This document shows, piece by piece, positions 43,648 to 51,910 of a DNA stretch of 64,000 nt. The translations under genes and the position numbers were made by a program. Source of the stretch: Pseudonocardia autotrophica. Lineage in GTDB: Bacteria > Actinomycetota > Actinomycetes > Mycobacteriales > Pseudonocardiaceae. The stretch lies in contig NZ_AP018920.1 in the NCBI RefSeq assembly GCF_003945385.1, forward strand, positions 1,550,001-1,614,000, written 5' to 3'. The notes under the pieces are model-generated. The model had not been told where the DNA came from. It saw only the letters and a list, made by a program, of their open reading frames with translations, and did not search any database. Numbering within the stretch: the stretch's first letter is position 1; each line of letters opens with the position of its first letter.

Positions 43648-43902
43648 GTCACGGGTACCGGTGTCGACGCGGCACCCGACGGTGCCGCTTCCGACCGGTA
43701 CGCCGCACGGATCCTGCTCGCCGTGCACACGGCCGTCGGGATCGGGCGGATCCGCAGGCTGAATCTGTGCGCGAACGACGACTGCCGGTGGGCGTTCTGG
43801 GACGCGTCCCGGCCCGGGACGGGCCGATGGTGCTCGATGCAGGTGTGCGGCGGGCAGCACAAGGCTCGGGAGTACCGCAGGCGGAATCGGACGACATCGT
43901 GA
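43648..43902 (+). pseudogene. CGNR zinc-finger regulator, C-terminal remnant
   Basis: Reads ILLAVHTAVGIGRIRRLNLCANDDCRWAFWDASRPGTGRWCSMQVCGGQHKAREYRRR. Matches the CGNR zinc-finger end of ABATE-domain regulators (C-x4-C, then WCSMxxCGN), but CGNR is CGGQ here. The N-terminal ABATE domain is missing. Stop overlaps the GTG of the next remnant. Confidence 0.75.
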
Positions 43903-44290
43903 GCACGGCCGGGTCCCGCGTCCTGTGGGGCACGGCAGCGGTGGTGGCATCCTGCGCGGCGATCCAGCTGTCCGCTGCCGCGACCGCGCCGCCGGCGACG
44001 CGCTCGCGCTGTAGACCCTGTCGAGCCGAGCCGTGGGCCGCGGCGGCGCCGACCTCCTGGCCCCCTGAGCGTCGCCGGGTCGGCGGTGCTGCTGAGCCCG
44101 TTCTCCCCGGTGGCGCCGCCGTCCCCGGCCGGCGCGAGCGTGTGGATCCTGCTGATCTCGGGGTGATCGGGGTCGCCGGGGCGTTCTGGCCGGACTTCTG
44201 CGCGCTACGCCTCATCGGCAGTCACGCGGTCAGCGCGCTCTTCTCCCTCGATCCGGCGATCGGCGGGGGCCGGCGCGCGGATCGCCCGCT
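43899..44290 (+). pseudogene. EamA/RhtA-type exporter remnant
   Basis: Begins GTG with VSTAGSRVLWGTAAVVASCAAIQLSAA, then loses frame near 43980. Later pieces match the family end: LAPLSVAGSAVLLSPFSP and AFWPDFCALRLIGSHAVSALFSLDPAI (RhtA: LDLRALRRI...GVLLSLDPAIAA). Several frameshifts and internal deletions make it non-functional. Confidence 0.72.
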
Positions 44291-45957
44291 CAGCGGCGAC
44301 CGTCATCGGGGCCGTCGGCGTAGATCCGGCGGTGCAGCCGGCGCACCAGCCCGCGGTAGAGGCCGCCGGTGATCCCGTCGGCTGCCAGCGCGGCACGGGC
44401 GGCGTTGGCTCCGGGGCCACCGTGTACCGCCCCGCCCGGGTGCGCCGAGGCCCCGGCCAGGAACAGGCGGTCGACCGGCGTGTCCGCCCGGCCCAATCCC
44501 GGCACCGGACGGAAGAACAGCTGCTGGTGCACGGCCTGCGTGCCGCCGCCGATCGCGCCGTCGACGAGGCTGGGATCGCGGGCCTGCAGGTCGGCCGGGC
44601 CGCTCACCGCCCGGGCGCGGATCAGGTCACGGAAACCGGGTGCGTTGCGCTCCACGGTGTCCTCGATGCGGCGGGCGTAACCGAGCACCTCGTCCCGCGT
44701 CCAGCCGAGCCCCCGCGGGATGTGCGTGTAGGCCCATGCGGACTCGGTCCCGGGCGGGGAGCGGGTGGGGTCCGCGGTCGTCATCTGACCGAGGAGCAGG
44801 AACCGGTCCTCCGGCACCCGGCCGGCACCGAGATCGGCGGTGTAGCGGCGCATCCCGTCGAGGTCCGCGCCGAGGTGCACGGTGCCGGCCCCGGCGACCT
44901 CACCGGCCGTCCACGGAATCGGGCCCGACAGCGCCCAGTCCAGCTTGACGGTCGAGAAGTCCCAGCTGAAGCGGTCCAGGTCGGTCACGAACCGTGGCGG
45001 CAGGTGCTCCTCCCCGACCAGGTCGCGGTAGAGCACCGGGGCGGCGACGGCGGCCAGCACCGCCCGCCGCGCGGTGATCGGCCCACCCTGCTCGTCACGG
45101 ACGCCCACGGCGCGGCCGCCCCGCACCAGCACCTCGCGTACCCCCCGCCCGCAGCTCACCCGTCCGCCACGGTGGACGAGCCGGTCCATCAGCGCGGCCG
45201 TGATCATCCCCGCCCCGCCCTCGGGCACCGGGAACCCGACGTCCTGGCCCAGCATCGAGAGCAGCCATCCGAACGCCGCGCTGCCCGCGATGTCCGGCCC
45301 GAGATCGGTGTGCAGGGCGTTGCCGAACAACAGCAACCGTGCGCCGTCCCCGCCGAACCGCTCCTCGGCGAAGGCACGGACGGGCTGCATCAGAGTGCGG
45401 GCCAGGCGCATCCCGTCGGCGACGCCGAGCGTGCGCGTAAGCCGGGCCCCGGCCCGGACGGGTGGGAACGGCCGCAGCACGGTCTCGAGCAGGTCCGGCC
45501 CGATCCGCGACCACTCCCGGGCCATCGCGCTCCAGGTCCGGCCGTCGCCGGGCGCGAACGCGTCCAGCCGGGCCGCGGTCCGCTCGACATCGCGGTGCAG
45601 CACCACGCTGCGGTCGTCCGGCGTGACGTGGGCGAGCACCGCGGGCGCGTGCCGCCAGCGCAGGCCGTGCGCGCCGAGGTCGAGCTCGCGCAGCACCGGC
45701 GAGGCCGCGCCGAGCGGATAGAAGGCACTGGCCAGGTCGTTCACGAACCCGGCCTCGGTGATCTCGGCGCTGCGTACGGCACCGCCCGGTTCGGGCGCCG
45801 CCTCCAGCACCAGCACGTCCCAGCCCGCGTCGGCGAGCAGGTTCGCCGCGACCAGCCCGTTGTGCCCGGCGCCGATCACGACGACGTCGGCGTACTCGGC
45901 ACCCTGCCCGGGATGAGCGACCACGTCGGAGGAGGTACCCGTTTCGGCACCGTCCAC
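44290..45957 (-). CDS. phytoene-desaturase-like FAD oxidoreductase
   Basis: 555 aa. N-terminal FAD motif DVVVIGAGHNGLVAANLLADAGWDVLVLEAAPEPGGAVRS and the C-terminal FAD-contact segment DRLFLAGASAHPGGAVHGGPGANAARAAL. Belongs to the CrtI/PYROXD2-like group; substrate unknown because no carotenoid genes are adjacent. In many actinobacteria such a gene follows an SRPBCC gene; here the partner upstream is truncated. Start could be internal (GTG in SSDVVAHPG). Confidence 0.9.
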   Translation of the reverse strand: MDGAETGTSSDVVAHPGQGAEYADVVVIGAGHNGLVAANLLADAGWDVLVLEAAPEPGGAVRSAEITEAGFVNDLASAFYPLGAASPVLRELDLGAHGLRWRHAPAVLAHVTPDDRSVVLHRDVERTAARLDAFAPGDGRTWSAMAREWSRIGPDLLETVLRPFPPVRAGARLTRTLGVADGMRLARTLMQPVRAFAEERFGGDGARLLLFGNALHTDLGPDIAGSAAFGWLLSMLGQDVGFPVPEGGAGMITAALMDRLVHRGGRVSCGRGVREVLVRGGRAVGVRDEQGGPITARRAVLAAVAAPVLYRDLVGEEHLPPRFVTDLDRFSWDFSTVKLDWALSGPIPWTAGEVAGAGTVHLGADLDGMRRYTADLGAGRVPEDRFLLLGQMTTADPTRSPPGTESAWAYTHIPRGLGWTRDEVLGYARRIEDTVERNAPGFRDLIRARAVSGPADLQARDPSLVDGAIGGGTQAVHQQLFFRPVPGLGRADTPVDRLFLAGASAHPGGAVHGGPGANAARAALAADGITGGLYRGLVRRLHRRIYADGPDDGRR

Positions 45958-46300
45958 ACCGGCCGCCGGCGGGATTCACCCACGCTGGGGGTCACCCCGT
46001 CCGGTCGGCTGCGCGGGACCGGTTCGAGACCACCGCGGACAGCCCGCGCGATCGACTCCACGTTGCGGGGATGCAGGCCGATGTCCTGCAGCGGCCCCGG
46101 TACCAGCGCGCCGGCGACGGCGTTCTCGGTCAGCGTGACGGTCGTTCCAGCCGTCGAGGGCGACGGGTCGAGCAGTACTCGGGCCTCACCGGTGGGCCGG
46201 GCGCGTGTGCGCAGCACGATCCGCTGGTCCCAGGATCGCGTGGGCGAACGAACCCTCCGCGCCCGCGAGCTCCGCCGGGAGGCAACCCGCGTGCTCGGAC
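45876..46300 (-). pseudogene. SRPBCC-family protein, C-terminal remnant
   Basis: Minus strand reads SWDQRIVLRTRARPTGEARVLLDPSPSTAGTTVTLTENAVAGALVPGPLQDIGLHPRNVESIARAV, the C-terminal half of a polyketide-cyclase/dehydrase-like SRPBCC protein. The N-terminal half is gone at about 46280-46300, where the ANTAR gene begins on the other strand. Its 3' end runs into the oxidoreductase start. Confidence 0.75.
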
Positions 46301-46307
46301 TCGCCCG

Positions 46308-46751
46308 ATGAGCGCCGGCGCGACCGCAGAGGCCCTCGTCTCGGATCAGCCGGGTCAGCATGTTGATCACCTGTGCCTGGATGGAGACGTCGAGAGTGCG
46401 CTGGCCGGGACGCTCAGGCCGGAGCCGAAGCCCGAGCCGGACCTGGCGCTGGGCCAGGCGCTGGCGGACGTGGCGACGATCGCGATCCTGTCCGAGCGCG
46501 AGATCCACCGCAGCGAGGTGGTCATCGGGCAGCTGCAGCACGCCCTGCAGAGCCGGGTGATCATCGAGCTGGCCGAGGGCATCGTCGCCAACCGGCTCGA
46601 TGTGGACATGGCGACCGCGTTCGAGATGCTGCGCACGCACTCCCGGCGGAACAACGAGCGCCTGAGCACGGTGGCCGGTCAGATCGTCGAGGGTCGCCGC
46701 GACCTGTCCATCCTGGCGCCGGAGTCCGGGCACGGTCGCGCAGGGGCGTGA
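46308..46751 (+). pseudogene. ANTAR-domain gene lacking its GAF sensor
   Basis: The frame from ATG 46308 gives 147 aa. Residues about 50-130 are the end of a GAF helix (DLALGQALADVATIAILSEREI) and an ANTAR RNA-binding domain (LQHALQSRVIIELAEGIVANRLDVDMATAFEMLRTHSRRNNERLSTVAGQIVEGR). GAF-ANTAR antiterminators are about 230-250 aa, so the sensor half is deleted. An ANTAR-only protein could still be made. Its truncation abuts the SRPBCC truncation. Confidence 0.75.
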
Positions 46752-46796
46752 CCAGCGTGGTCAAGAGGGCGCCGGCGGAGCGGCGCCCGGCCGCGA

Positions 46797-47939
46797 TCAG
46801 GCTCGGTAGCGGCGCACCAGCGGGCACTGGAACGGGTCGCGCTCGGCGAGGCCGACGGCGTTGAGGTAGCGCACGACGATCCCGTAGGAGCGGATCAGGC
46901 TCGTCTCGGTGTAGGGGATGCCGTGCTCGGCGCAGTAGGCCCGGACCAGCGGCGCGGCCCGGGCGAGGTTCGGCCGCGGCATGCTGGGGAACAGGTGGTG
47001 CTCGATCTGCCGGTTCAGTCCGCCCATCATGAACTCGACCAGCCGGCCGCCGGAGATGTTGCGGGACATCACGACCTGACGGTGCAGGAAGTCCACCTCC
47101 ATCGTGGCCGGCACGATGGGCATCCCCTTGTGGTTCGGTGCGAACGAGCCACCGAGCAGCACCCCGAACACCGCCAGGTGCAGACCGGCTGCCGCGGCGG
47201 CCTTGCCGACCGGCAGCAACGACAGCAGCAGCGCCGCGTACCCGCCGAGGCGGATCGCGATGAACGTCAGCTCCAGCCACCGATGGGTGCGTGTCCTGTC
47301 CCGCAGCAGCGTCTGCACACTGACGACGTGCAGGGCCACCCCCTCCAGGGTGAGCAGCGGGAAGAACGCCCATCCCTGACGGCGGGTGAGCCACGCCGCG
47401 AGGCCGGTACGGGGTGCGGCGGCGGCCGGGGTGAAAGCCAGCACGCCCGGCCCGATGTCGGGATCGCGTTCCTCCTGGTTGGGGCTGCGGTGGTGGGCGT
47501 TGTGCTTGCCCATCCACCAGGTGTAGCTCAGCCCGGTGAACAGGCCGGCCACCACCCGAGCGGACCACACGTTGGCCCGTGCCGAGTTGAACACCTGGCG
47601 GTGCGCGAGGTCGTGGCCCAGGAAGCCGAACTGGGTACTGACGACCCCGAGTACAGCCGCCGGGACCAGCTGCCACCACGAGTCCCCGATGAGCACCACC
47701 GATGCCATCACCGCCACGAACGCGGCGATCGTGGCGGCCGCCCGGATCCCGTAGTAGCCGTGACGACGCCGCAGCAGCCCGTGCTCGTCGACGGCGTGGA
47801 CCAGCGCGACGTAGCCGTTGACGTGGCGTTGCTGCGCCGGGCGGTCCTCGGGGATCGGAGGCTCGGCGCCGGTGCCGGGTGACCGACCTGTGTCCACGGC
47901 CGGTGTCGAGGCGCTCGGGGTCGGTCCGGGACTGGTCAC
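46797..47939 (-). CDS. membrane fatty-acid desaturase
   Basis: 380 aa. The three His boxes of the di-iron centre are visible: HDLAH (about 115), HNAHH (about 150) and QIEHH (about 315), between four TM helices. This spacing is that of front-end/delta acyl-lipid desaturases. The second box sits in WWMGKHNAHHRSPNQEERDPDI. GTG 47939 with an upstream AAAGGGA is preferred over GTG 47966. Introduces double bonds into membrane lipids. Confidence 0.92.
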   Translation of the reverse strand: MTSPGPTPSASTPAVDTGRSPGTGAEPPIPEDRPAQQRHVNGYVALVHAVDEHGLLRRRHGYYGIRAAATIAAFVAVMASVVLIGDSWWQLVPAAVLGVVSTQFGFLGHDLAHRQVFNSARANVWSARVVAGLFTGLSYTWWMGKHNAHHRSPNQEERDPDIGPGVLAFTPAAAAPRTGLAAWLTRRQGWAFFPLLTLEGVALHVVSVQTLLRDRTRTHRWLELTFIAIRLGGYAALLLSLLPVGKAAAAAGLHLAVFGVLLGGSFAPNHKGMPIVPATMEVDFLHRQVVMSRNISGGRLVEFMMGGLNRQIEHHLFPSMPRPNLARAAPLVRAYCAEHGIPYTETSLIRSYGIVVRYLNAVGLAERDPFQCPLVRRYRA

Positions 47940-48054
47940 GCCGGGGTCCCTTTCAGGTCGGGGCACGGGTGAGTGCTCATTATCCAGGTAGCGGCCGGTG
48001 CGCGGACCGATCCGCAGCGGACACCCGTGGATCCCGGTTCGGCGTCGAGCACGA

Positions 48055-48600
48055 TCACGAGCGGGTCTTCTCCCACGGGGCGTCGAGGAGCTGGGCCGGG
48101 TCGGCGGCGTCGGACCCGGTGCCCCGAAGGGGTACCGCGGGGGCCGCGTCCAGGGCGGTCAGCACGGCTGCGACGCCGAGATGGCGGGCCGAGTGATCGG
48201 CGGGCCGGATCAGAGTGCTGGGCCGGTGCAGGCGCGGGGAAATCCCGGCAAGGGCGTAGACGTGTTCGCCGGCGGGTGGGTGTGGCCAGCTGTGTGAGCC
48301 CGTGTGCGCTGCAGAAACTCAGTCCGGCCAGGTCGACTACCACGGGCCCGGGGGTGTGCTCCAGTGCCGTGCCGGCGTGTTCGCCGCGGCATCCTGGGTG
48401 TTCGCGTCGAGCTCTCCGGTCATCGACAGGACGGTGATCGGTGGCCCCGGCCCGGCCAGGGAATTCAGACGGCACGACAGCCGGGACCCGCCGCCCGCGG
48501 GACGCCGGAGGGCGCAGGCGCAGCAGGGGTGGACGGCATCGGAGACCTCTTCCAGCAGACAGTGGACTCGGTCGCCGGGGGCATGAGCGAACGTTGTCAT
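48055..48600 (-). pseudogene. STAS-domain (anti-anti-sigma-like) gene, frameshifted
   Basis: Three reading-frame pieces join into one STAS protein: MTTFAHAPGDRV...ITVLSMTGELDANTQD, then VVVDLAGLSFCSAHGLTQLA, then HVYALAGISPRLHRPSTLIRPADHSARHLGVAAVLTALDAAP. At least two frameshifts (near 48345 and 48270) break it. The phosphorylatable Ser region DLAGLSFCSAHG is still readable. An intact STAS gene lies 270 bp downstream on the other strand. Confidence 0.75.
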
Positions 48601-48871
48601 CGAGGCTACGCGTCGGCCGGGGGTGTCAACAAACGTCTCCGGCCGCGGGCGGGGCCGGGACCTCGCCCGGTGGCCGGTCTCCGAACGTGCTGTCTCCTGG
48701 GCCCGGCCGTCGGATGCACTGTCTCCGGATACCCCGTTGTGGCTACGCCCCGTGAACACGCGCGCGACGTATTCTTCGCGCGCCGTGCGCGGTCGCAATA
48801 TCGTGTGGAAATCGGTACTGTGCGAACTGCCAGTTGCCTCGGACCCGGTGACCTACCCAAGAGATGAGCAG

Positions 48872-49459
48872 GTGAGGTCCAGCATCGTGGTCGATCCCAG
48901 GCATCAGGAGATTCCTGTTCCACCGCGCGGCGAACTGACGGCCGCTGATTTCGGCATGGGGCGTCCCGGTTCGGGCCGTCCCGGCGCCGACACCGGTTTC
49001 GCGATCGTCGGCGGCGACACGGACGGATTCGAGTGCATGCTCGACACGGTGCCGATCGACCGGCGAACCCCGGGCACGATCGTCGTACTGCGGATGACCG
49101 GCAAGATCGACTCGGGTACCCAGCGCGAGATGCAGTCGTCGCTGTGTGCCGGATTGCGCGCCCGGCCCCGTCACCTGCTGATCGATCTGTCGGGGGTCAC
49201 GTTCTGCGGGGTGCGCGCGTTCGGCCTGCTCGAGCAGGGCGTCCGCATCGCCGCCGAGGGCCGGATCGGCTACGCGCTGTGCGGGTGCTCCCCGCATCCG
49301 GAACGTGTCGCCATGACCCTGTGGGGCAGCGCCGGGCCGGGCAGGCACCGCAGTGTCGCCGCAGCCGTCGCCACGATCCGGGCAGCCCGTGCGCTGCAGG
49401 ATCGATCGACGAGCAGCGCGATGGAGGGCAGTTCCGGGGGCCGGCCCCCGACAATGTGA
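48872..49459 (+). CDS. STAS-domain anti-anti-sigma-factor-like protein
   Basis: 195 aa. Residues about 60-175 form the STAS fold: VVLRMTGKIDSGTQREMQSSL, HLLIDLSGVTFCGVRAFGLLEQG, IGYALCGCSPHPERVAMTLWG. The Ser/Thr before the conserved helix (GVTFCGVRA) is the usual phosphorylation area. Probably binds an RsbW-type kinase encoded elsewhere. GTG 48872 is chosen by domain distance; the frame is open much further upstream. Confidence 0.78.
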   Translation: MRSSIVVDPRHQEIPVPPRGELTAADFGMGRPGSGRPGADTGFAIVGGDTDGFECMLDTVPIDRRTPGTIVVLRMTGKIDSGTQREMQSSLCAGLRARPRHLLIDLSGVTFCGVRAFGLLEQGVRIAAEGRIGYALCGCSPHPERVAMTLWGSAGPGRHRSVAAAVATIRAARALQDRSTSSAMEGSSGGRPPTM

Positions 49460-49568
49460 CACACCTATGTCATCGGCGAGGCGGCATCGATGATGTCGCC
49501 ACACCGCTGAAGCGAAAAAGAAGATCGGGTTTCGTTCATGCTCCGGCGACCCGAGAAGGAGTTTGTCG

Positions 49569-49844
49569 ATGCCTCGTTATCACGTCACCGTCGGAATTCT
49601 CGAATGTTCTATCAGCGAAGCCGATCTCGGCGGGATTCAGCAGGACCCGCCCGGCTGGCTGATCACCGAGCGTAGCCGATGGCGTTCGGGTGTCCGACTC
49701 GATCTGGAAGGCCGCGCGAACGACCCGAGTGCCGCCGAGCGCGGTGCCCGGGCCGAGGTCGCTGTCTGGCTCGGCCGGCAGGGGATCGACGGTGACGTGG
49801 CGGTGTCCCGCACTCGGCGCGAGCTCGCCGATCACGATCACTGA
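49569..49844 (+). CDS. small conserved-type hypothetical protein
   Basis: 91 aa, MPRYHVTVGILECSISEADLGG... no domain recognised. GAAGGAG 8 nt before ATG and normal codon use support expression. Could be a partner of the preceding STAS protein (109 bp apart, same strand), but nothing in the sequence proves it. Confidence 0.6.
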   Translation: MPRYHVTVGILECSISEADLGGIQQDPPGWLITERSRWRSGVRLDLEGRANDPSAAERGARAEVAVWLGRQGIDGDVAVSRTRRELADHDH

Positions 49845-50593
49845 GGTGCGGGGAGGGGAGTCGCGGTGGCCACGAGCTGCTCGTCCCCATTGCCGGGGAG
49901 CTCAACGGCGTCGTCGCCGTGACCGCGATCCCGCTGTCGGCGGCCGTCAGGACACCGGTGACGTCGGGCGGCCGATCTACCCGGGTATCGCAGGCATGGT
50001 GCGGTCGGCGCGTCCGGAGGGGACGACGCTCTCCCACGCCTCGGCGAGTGTCGGCAGCATCGGACAGCGTCCCCGTCGACTGCACGAAGGGGGATCGCAG
50101 ATGTTTCAGAAAGGCTCCGCCGACCCCGAACCGGGGCCGGACGCCAACGCGACTCCGCGTCGCGCAGCGGCGATCACCAGATCCTGGGAACACGGCCGGT
50201 TGAGCTCGATCCAGAGGCTGAGACCTCCGGTTGGGGTTGAGAAACGCCGGGCCTGAGGACGGTGCCGGATGAGCCCGATCAAGTGATCCCGGCGTCCTGA
50301 TCTCGCACAACGACTCGTCGGCGATGGAGACCGTCTGGGACCTCGCCGGCACGTCGGCGACGACGGCCCGTTGCTCATCGGCGACGACGATCCCGGTCGG
50401 CCTCGCGGTGCTGTACGACGCTCTCGACCAGACTGTTTGCCATGAACTGGCGAAGGAGCGGTGTACCTGACGCCGCAACTGTCTGTAGGCGATAAGTGTG
50501 TCCGAGGACCGAGTTGAACCATAACCCCACCGTCGTGCACCGCGCTGACCTGCAGCTTCGTGAGGTCGGCACGAGGTGAGTAACACGAAGGTG
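49845..50593. other. 749-bp region without an intact gene
   Basis: No reliable gene. A minus-strand frame about 50230-50480 (TGIVVADEQRAVVADVPARSQTVSIADESL) has protein-like composition and may be a degraded gene, but it carries no identifiable domain. GC content dips locally near 50450-50560. Confidence 0.4.
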
Positions 50594-51022
50594 TCAGGAT
50601 GGTTGTCGGTCGGTGCCACAGGTGTCGAAGACCCGAACACCGGTGCGGGTGACGCTGGCGAGCCAGGGCGCAGGCTGCTCGATCACGAGGCTCTCGATGT
50701 CGTCCCAGTACCGCAGCCACAGCCGAAGCTGGGAGAACAGGTCGAGGCTGCCGCCACTGGTGAGGAAGCAGGCGCGGACGCCGTGATCGAGCAGGGTCTG
50801 GCGTTCGAGGGGTCGGCTGCGGATGCGTTTGTCGCGGGTGAGGACCACGAGGCCGGCTCGTCCGACGATCGGCAGCCATGCGGTGTCGGCGGCGCCGGCA
50901 GGGACAGGCCCATCGGGTGCTCCGGGCCAGGTGATGTCGCCCCGGACGTAGGCGAGTGCCTTGGCGACTCCGAGGCTGTTCTCGTCGACGAACCAGCGCG
51001 AGGACTGTGGGGCTGCGGGCAC
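50594..51022 (-). CDS. PIN-like domain toxin, VapC45-like
   Basis: 142 aa. Acidic residues of a PIN-like nuclease are placed as expected: FVDENS at the start, GAADTAWLPIVGRAGLVVLTRDKRIR in the middle. Presumably cleaves RNA when unchecked. GTG 51022 lies 5 bp after the antitoxin stop; ATG 51070 would overlap it by 44 bp. Size and partner match the VapBC45-type pair of M. tuberculosis (Rv2018-Rv2019). Confidence 0.78.
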   Translation of the reverse strand: MPAAPQSSRWFVDENSLGVAKALAYVRGDITWPGAPDGPVPAGAADTAWLPIVGRAGLVVLTRDKRIRSRPLERQTLLDHGVRACFLTSGGSLDLFSQLRLWLRYWDDIESLVIEQPAPWLASVTRTGVRVFDTCGTDRQPS

Positions 51023-51026
51023 GTGG

Positions 51027-51713
51027 TCAGGCGACGCGGTCGTGCTCGTATCGAACCGCGGCGTCGACATCGTTTACGCCGATGTCGTATACCTCTGCGA
51101 CCCGTTCGCGGGATTCGCCGGCGGCGACGAGTTCGGCGACCGTCTCGGTGCGGGCACCGCTGGTCAGGGTGGGTTCACCGAAGCCGTGGTCGGGGTCGAG
51201 GACGACGGGGACGCCGCGACCGAGGGGAAAGAGGCGGCGGGCGTCGCGGGTGCCGTCGTCGTCGAAGTCGACCTTCTCCAGGAACGCCTCCGCGGCGTCG
51301 GTGAGCTGCAGCGTGCCGTCGCGGCCGAGGACGACGATGTTGAGAGAAGGGTCGAGCCCGACCTGCTTCTGCACCTTGAGTGCGAGGCTTCGGCCCGACG
51401 TGTAGGGCTTGAGGGTCGCGAGCGGGTAGCGGACGCCGAGTTCCTCGCGCAGGATCGCGATGGCCGGGCGGAGGTACTGGAGGGTGACCTGCTTGGCGCG
51501 GTACTCGCGCAGGTAGCCGGCTTCGACGAACTCGCCCCAAGTCACGATGTCGTCGCCGGTGGATTCCTCCCGGATGACCGGGGCGTAGGTGGTGCCGGAG
51601 CGCTGGTAGCCGTCGATCCAGCGGCGCAGCGCGTCGGTGCGCAGGCCGAGCAGGCGCGCGGCCTGGCTCATGCCGTAGACCCGGCGCTCCAGCGGCAGCA
51701 CGGACGGAGTCAT
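51027..51713 (-). CDS. DUF433-containing antitoxin, VapB45-like
   Basis: 228 aa, much larger than ordinary VapB. N-terminal HTH ([25 protein letters not shown]), a central helical part, and C-terminal DUF433 ([50 protein letters not shown]). It should bind the toxin and autorepress its own promoter. ATG 51713 gives a start just before the HTH. Immediately precedes the toxin gene. Confidence 0.82.
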   Translation of the reverse strand: MTPSVLPLERRVYGMSQAARLLGLRTDALRRWIDGYQRSGTTYAPVIREESTGDDIVTWGEFVEAGYLREYRAKQVTLQYLRPAIAILREELGVRYPLATLKPYTSGRSLALKVQKQVGLDPSLNIVVLGRDGTLQLTDAAEAFLEKVDFDDDGTRDARRLFPLGRGVPVVLDPDHGFGEPTLTSGARTETVAELVAAGESRERVAEVYDIGVNDVDAAVRYEHDRVA

Positions 51714-51910
51714 GTCGACAGTGTGCCCTGATCGACACGCCGGCCACCAGCGGACTTCGGTCGCGGACGTTCTGGCTACCGTTGAGGGGTGATCGGGTGC
51801 GAGTGCATCGAGTTCGCGGCGATGGATCAGCGGCTGGGTGCCTGCGAGCTCGGCGCGTTGCGCGGTCTGTTGACATGGGCGCACGTCGAGCGGCCTGGGT
51901 ACGCCAGGCC

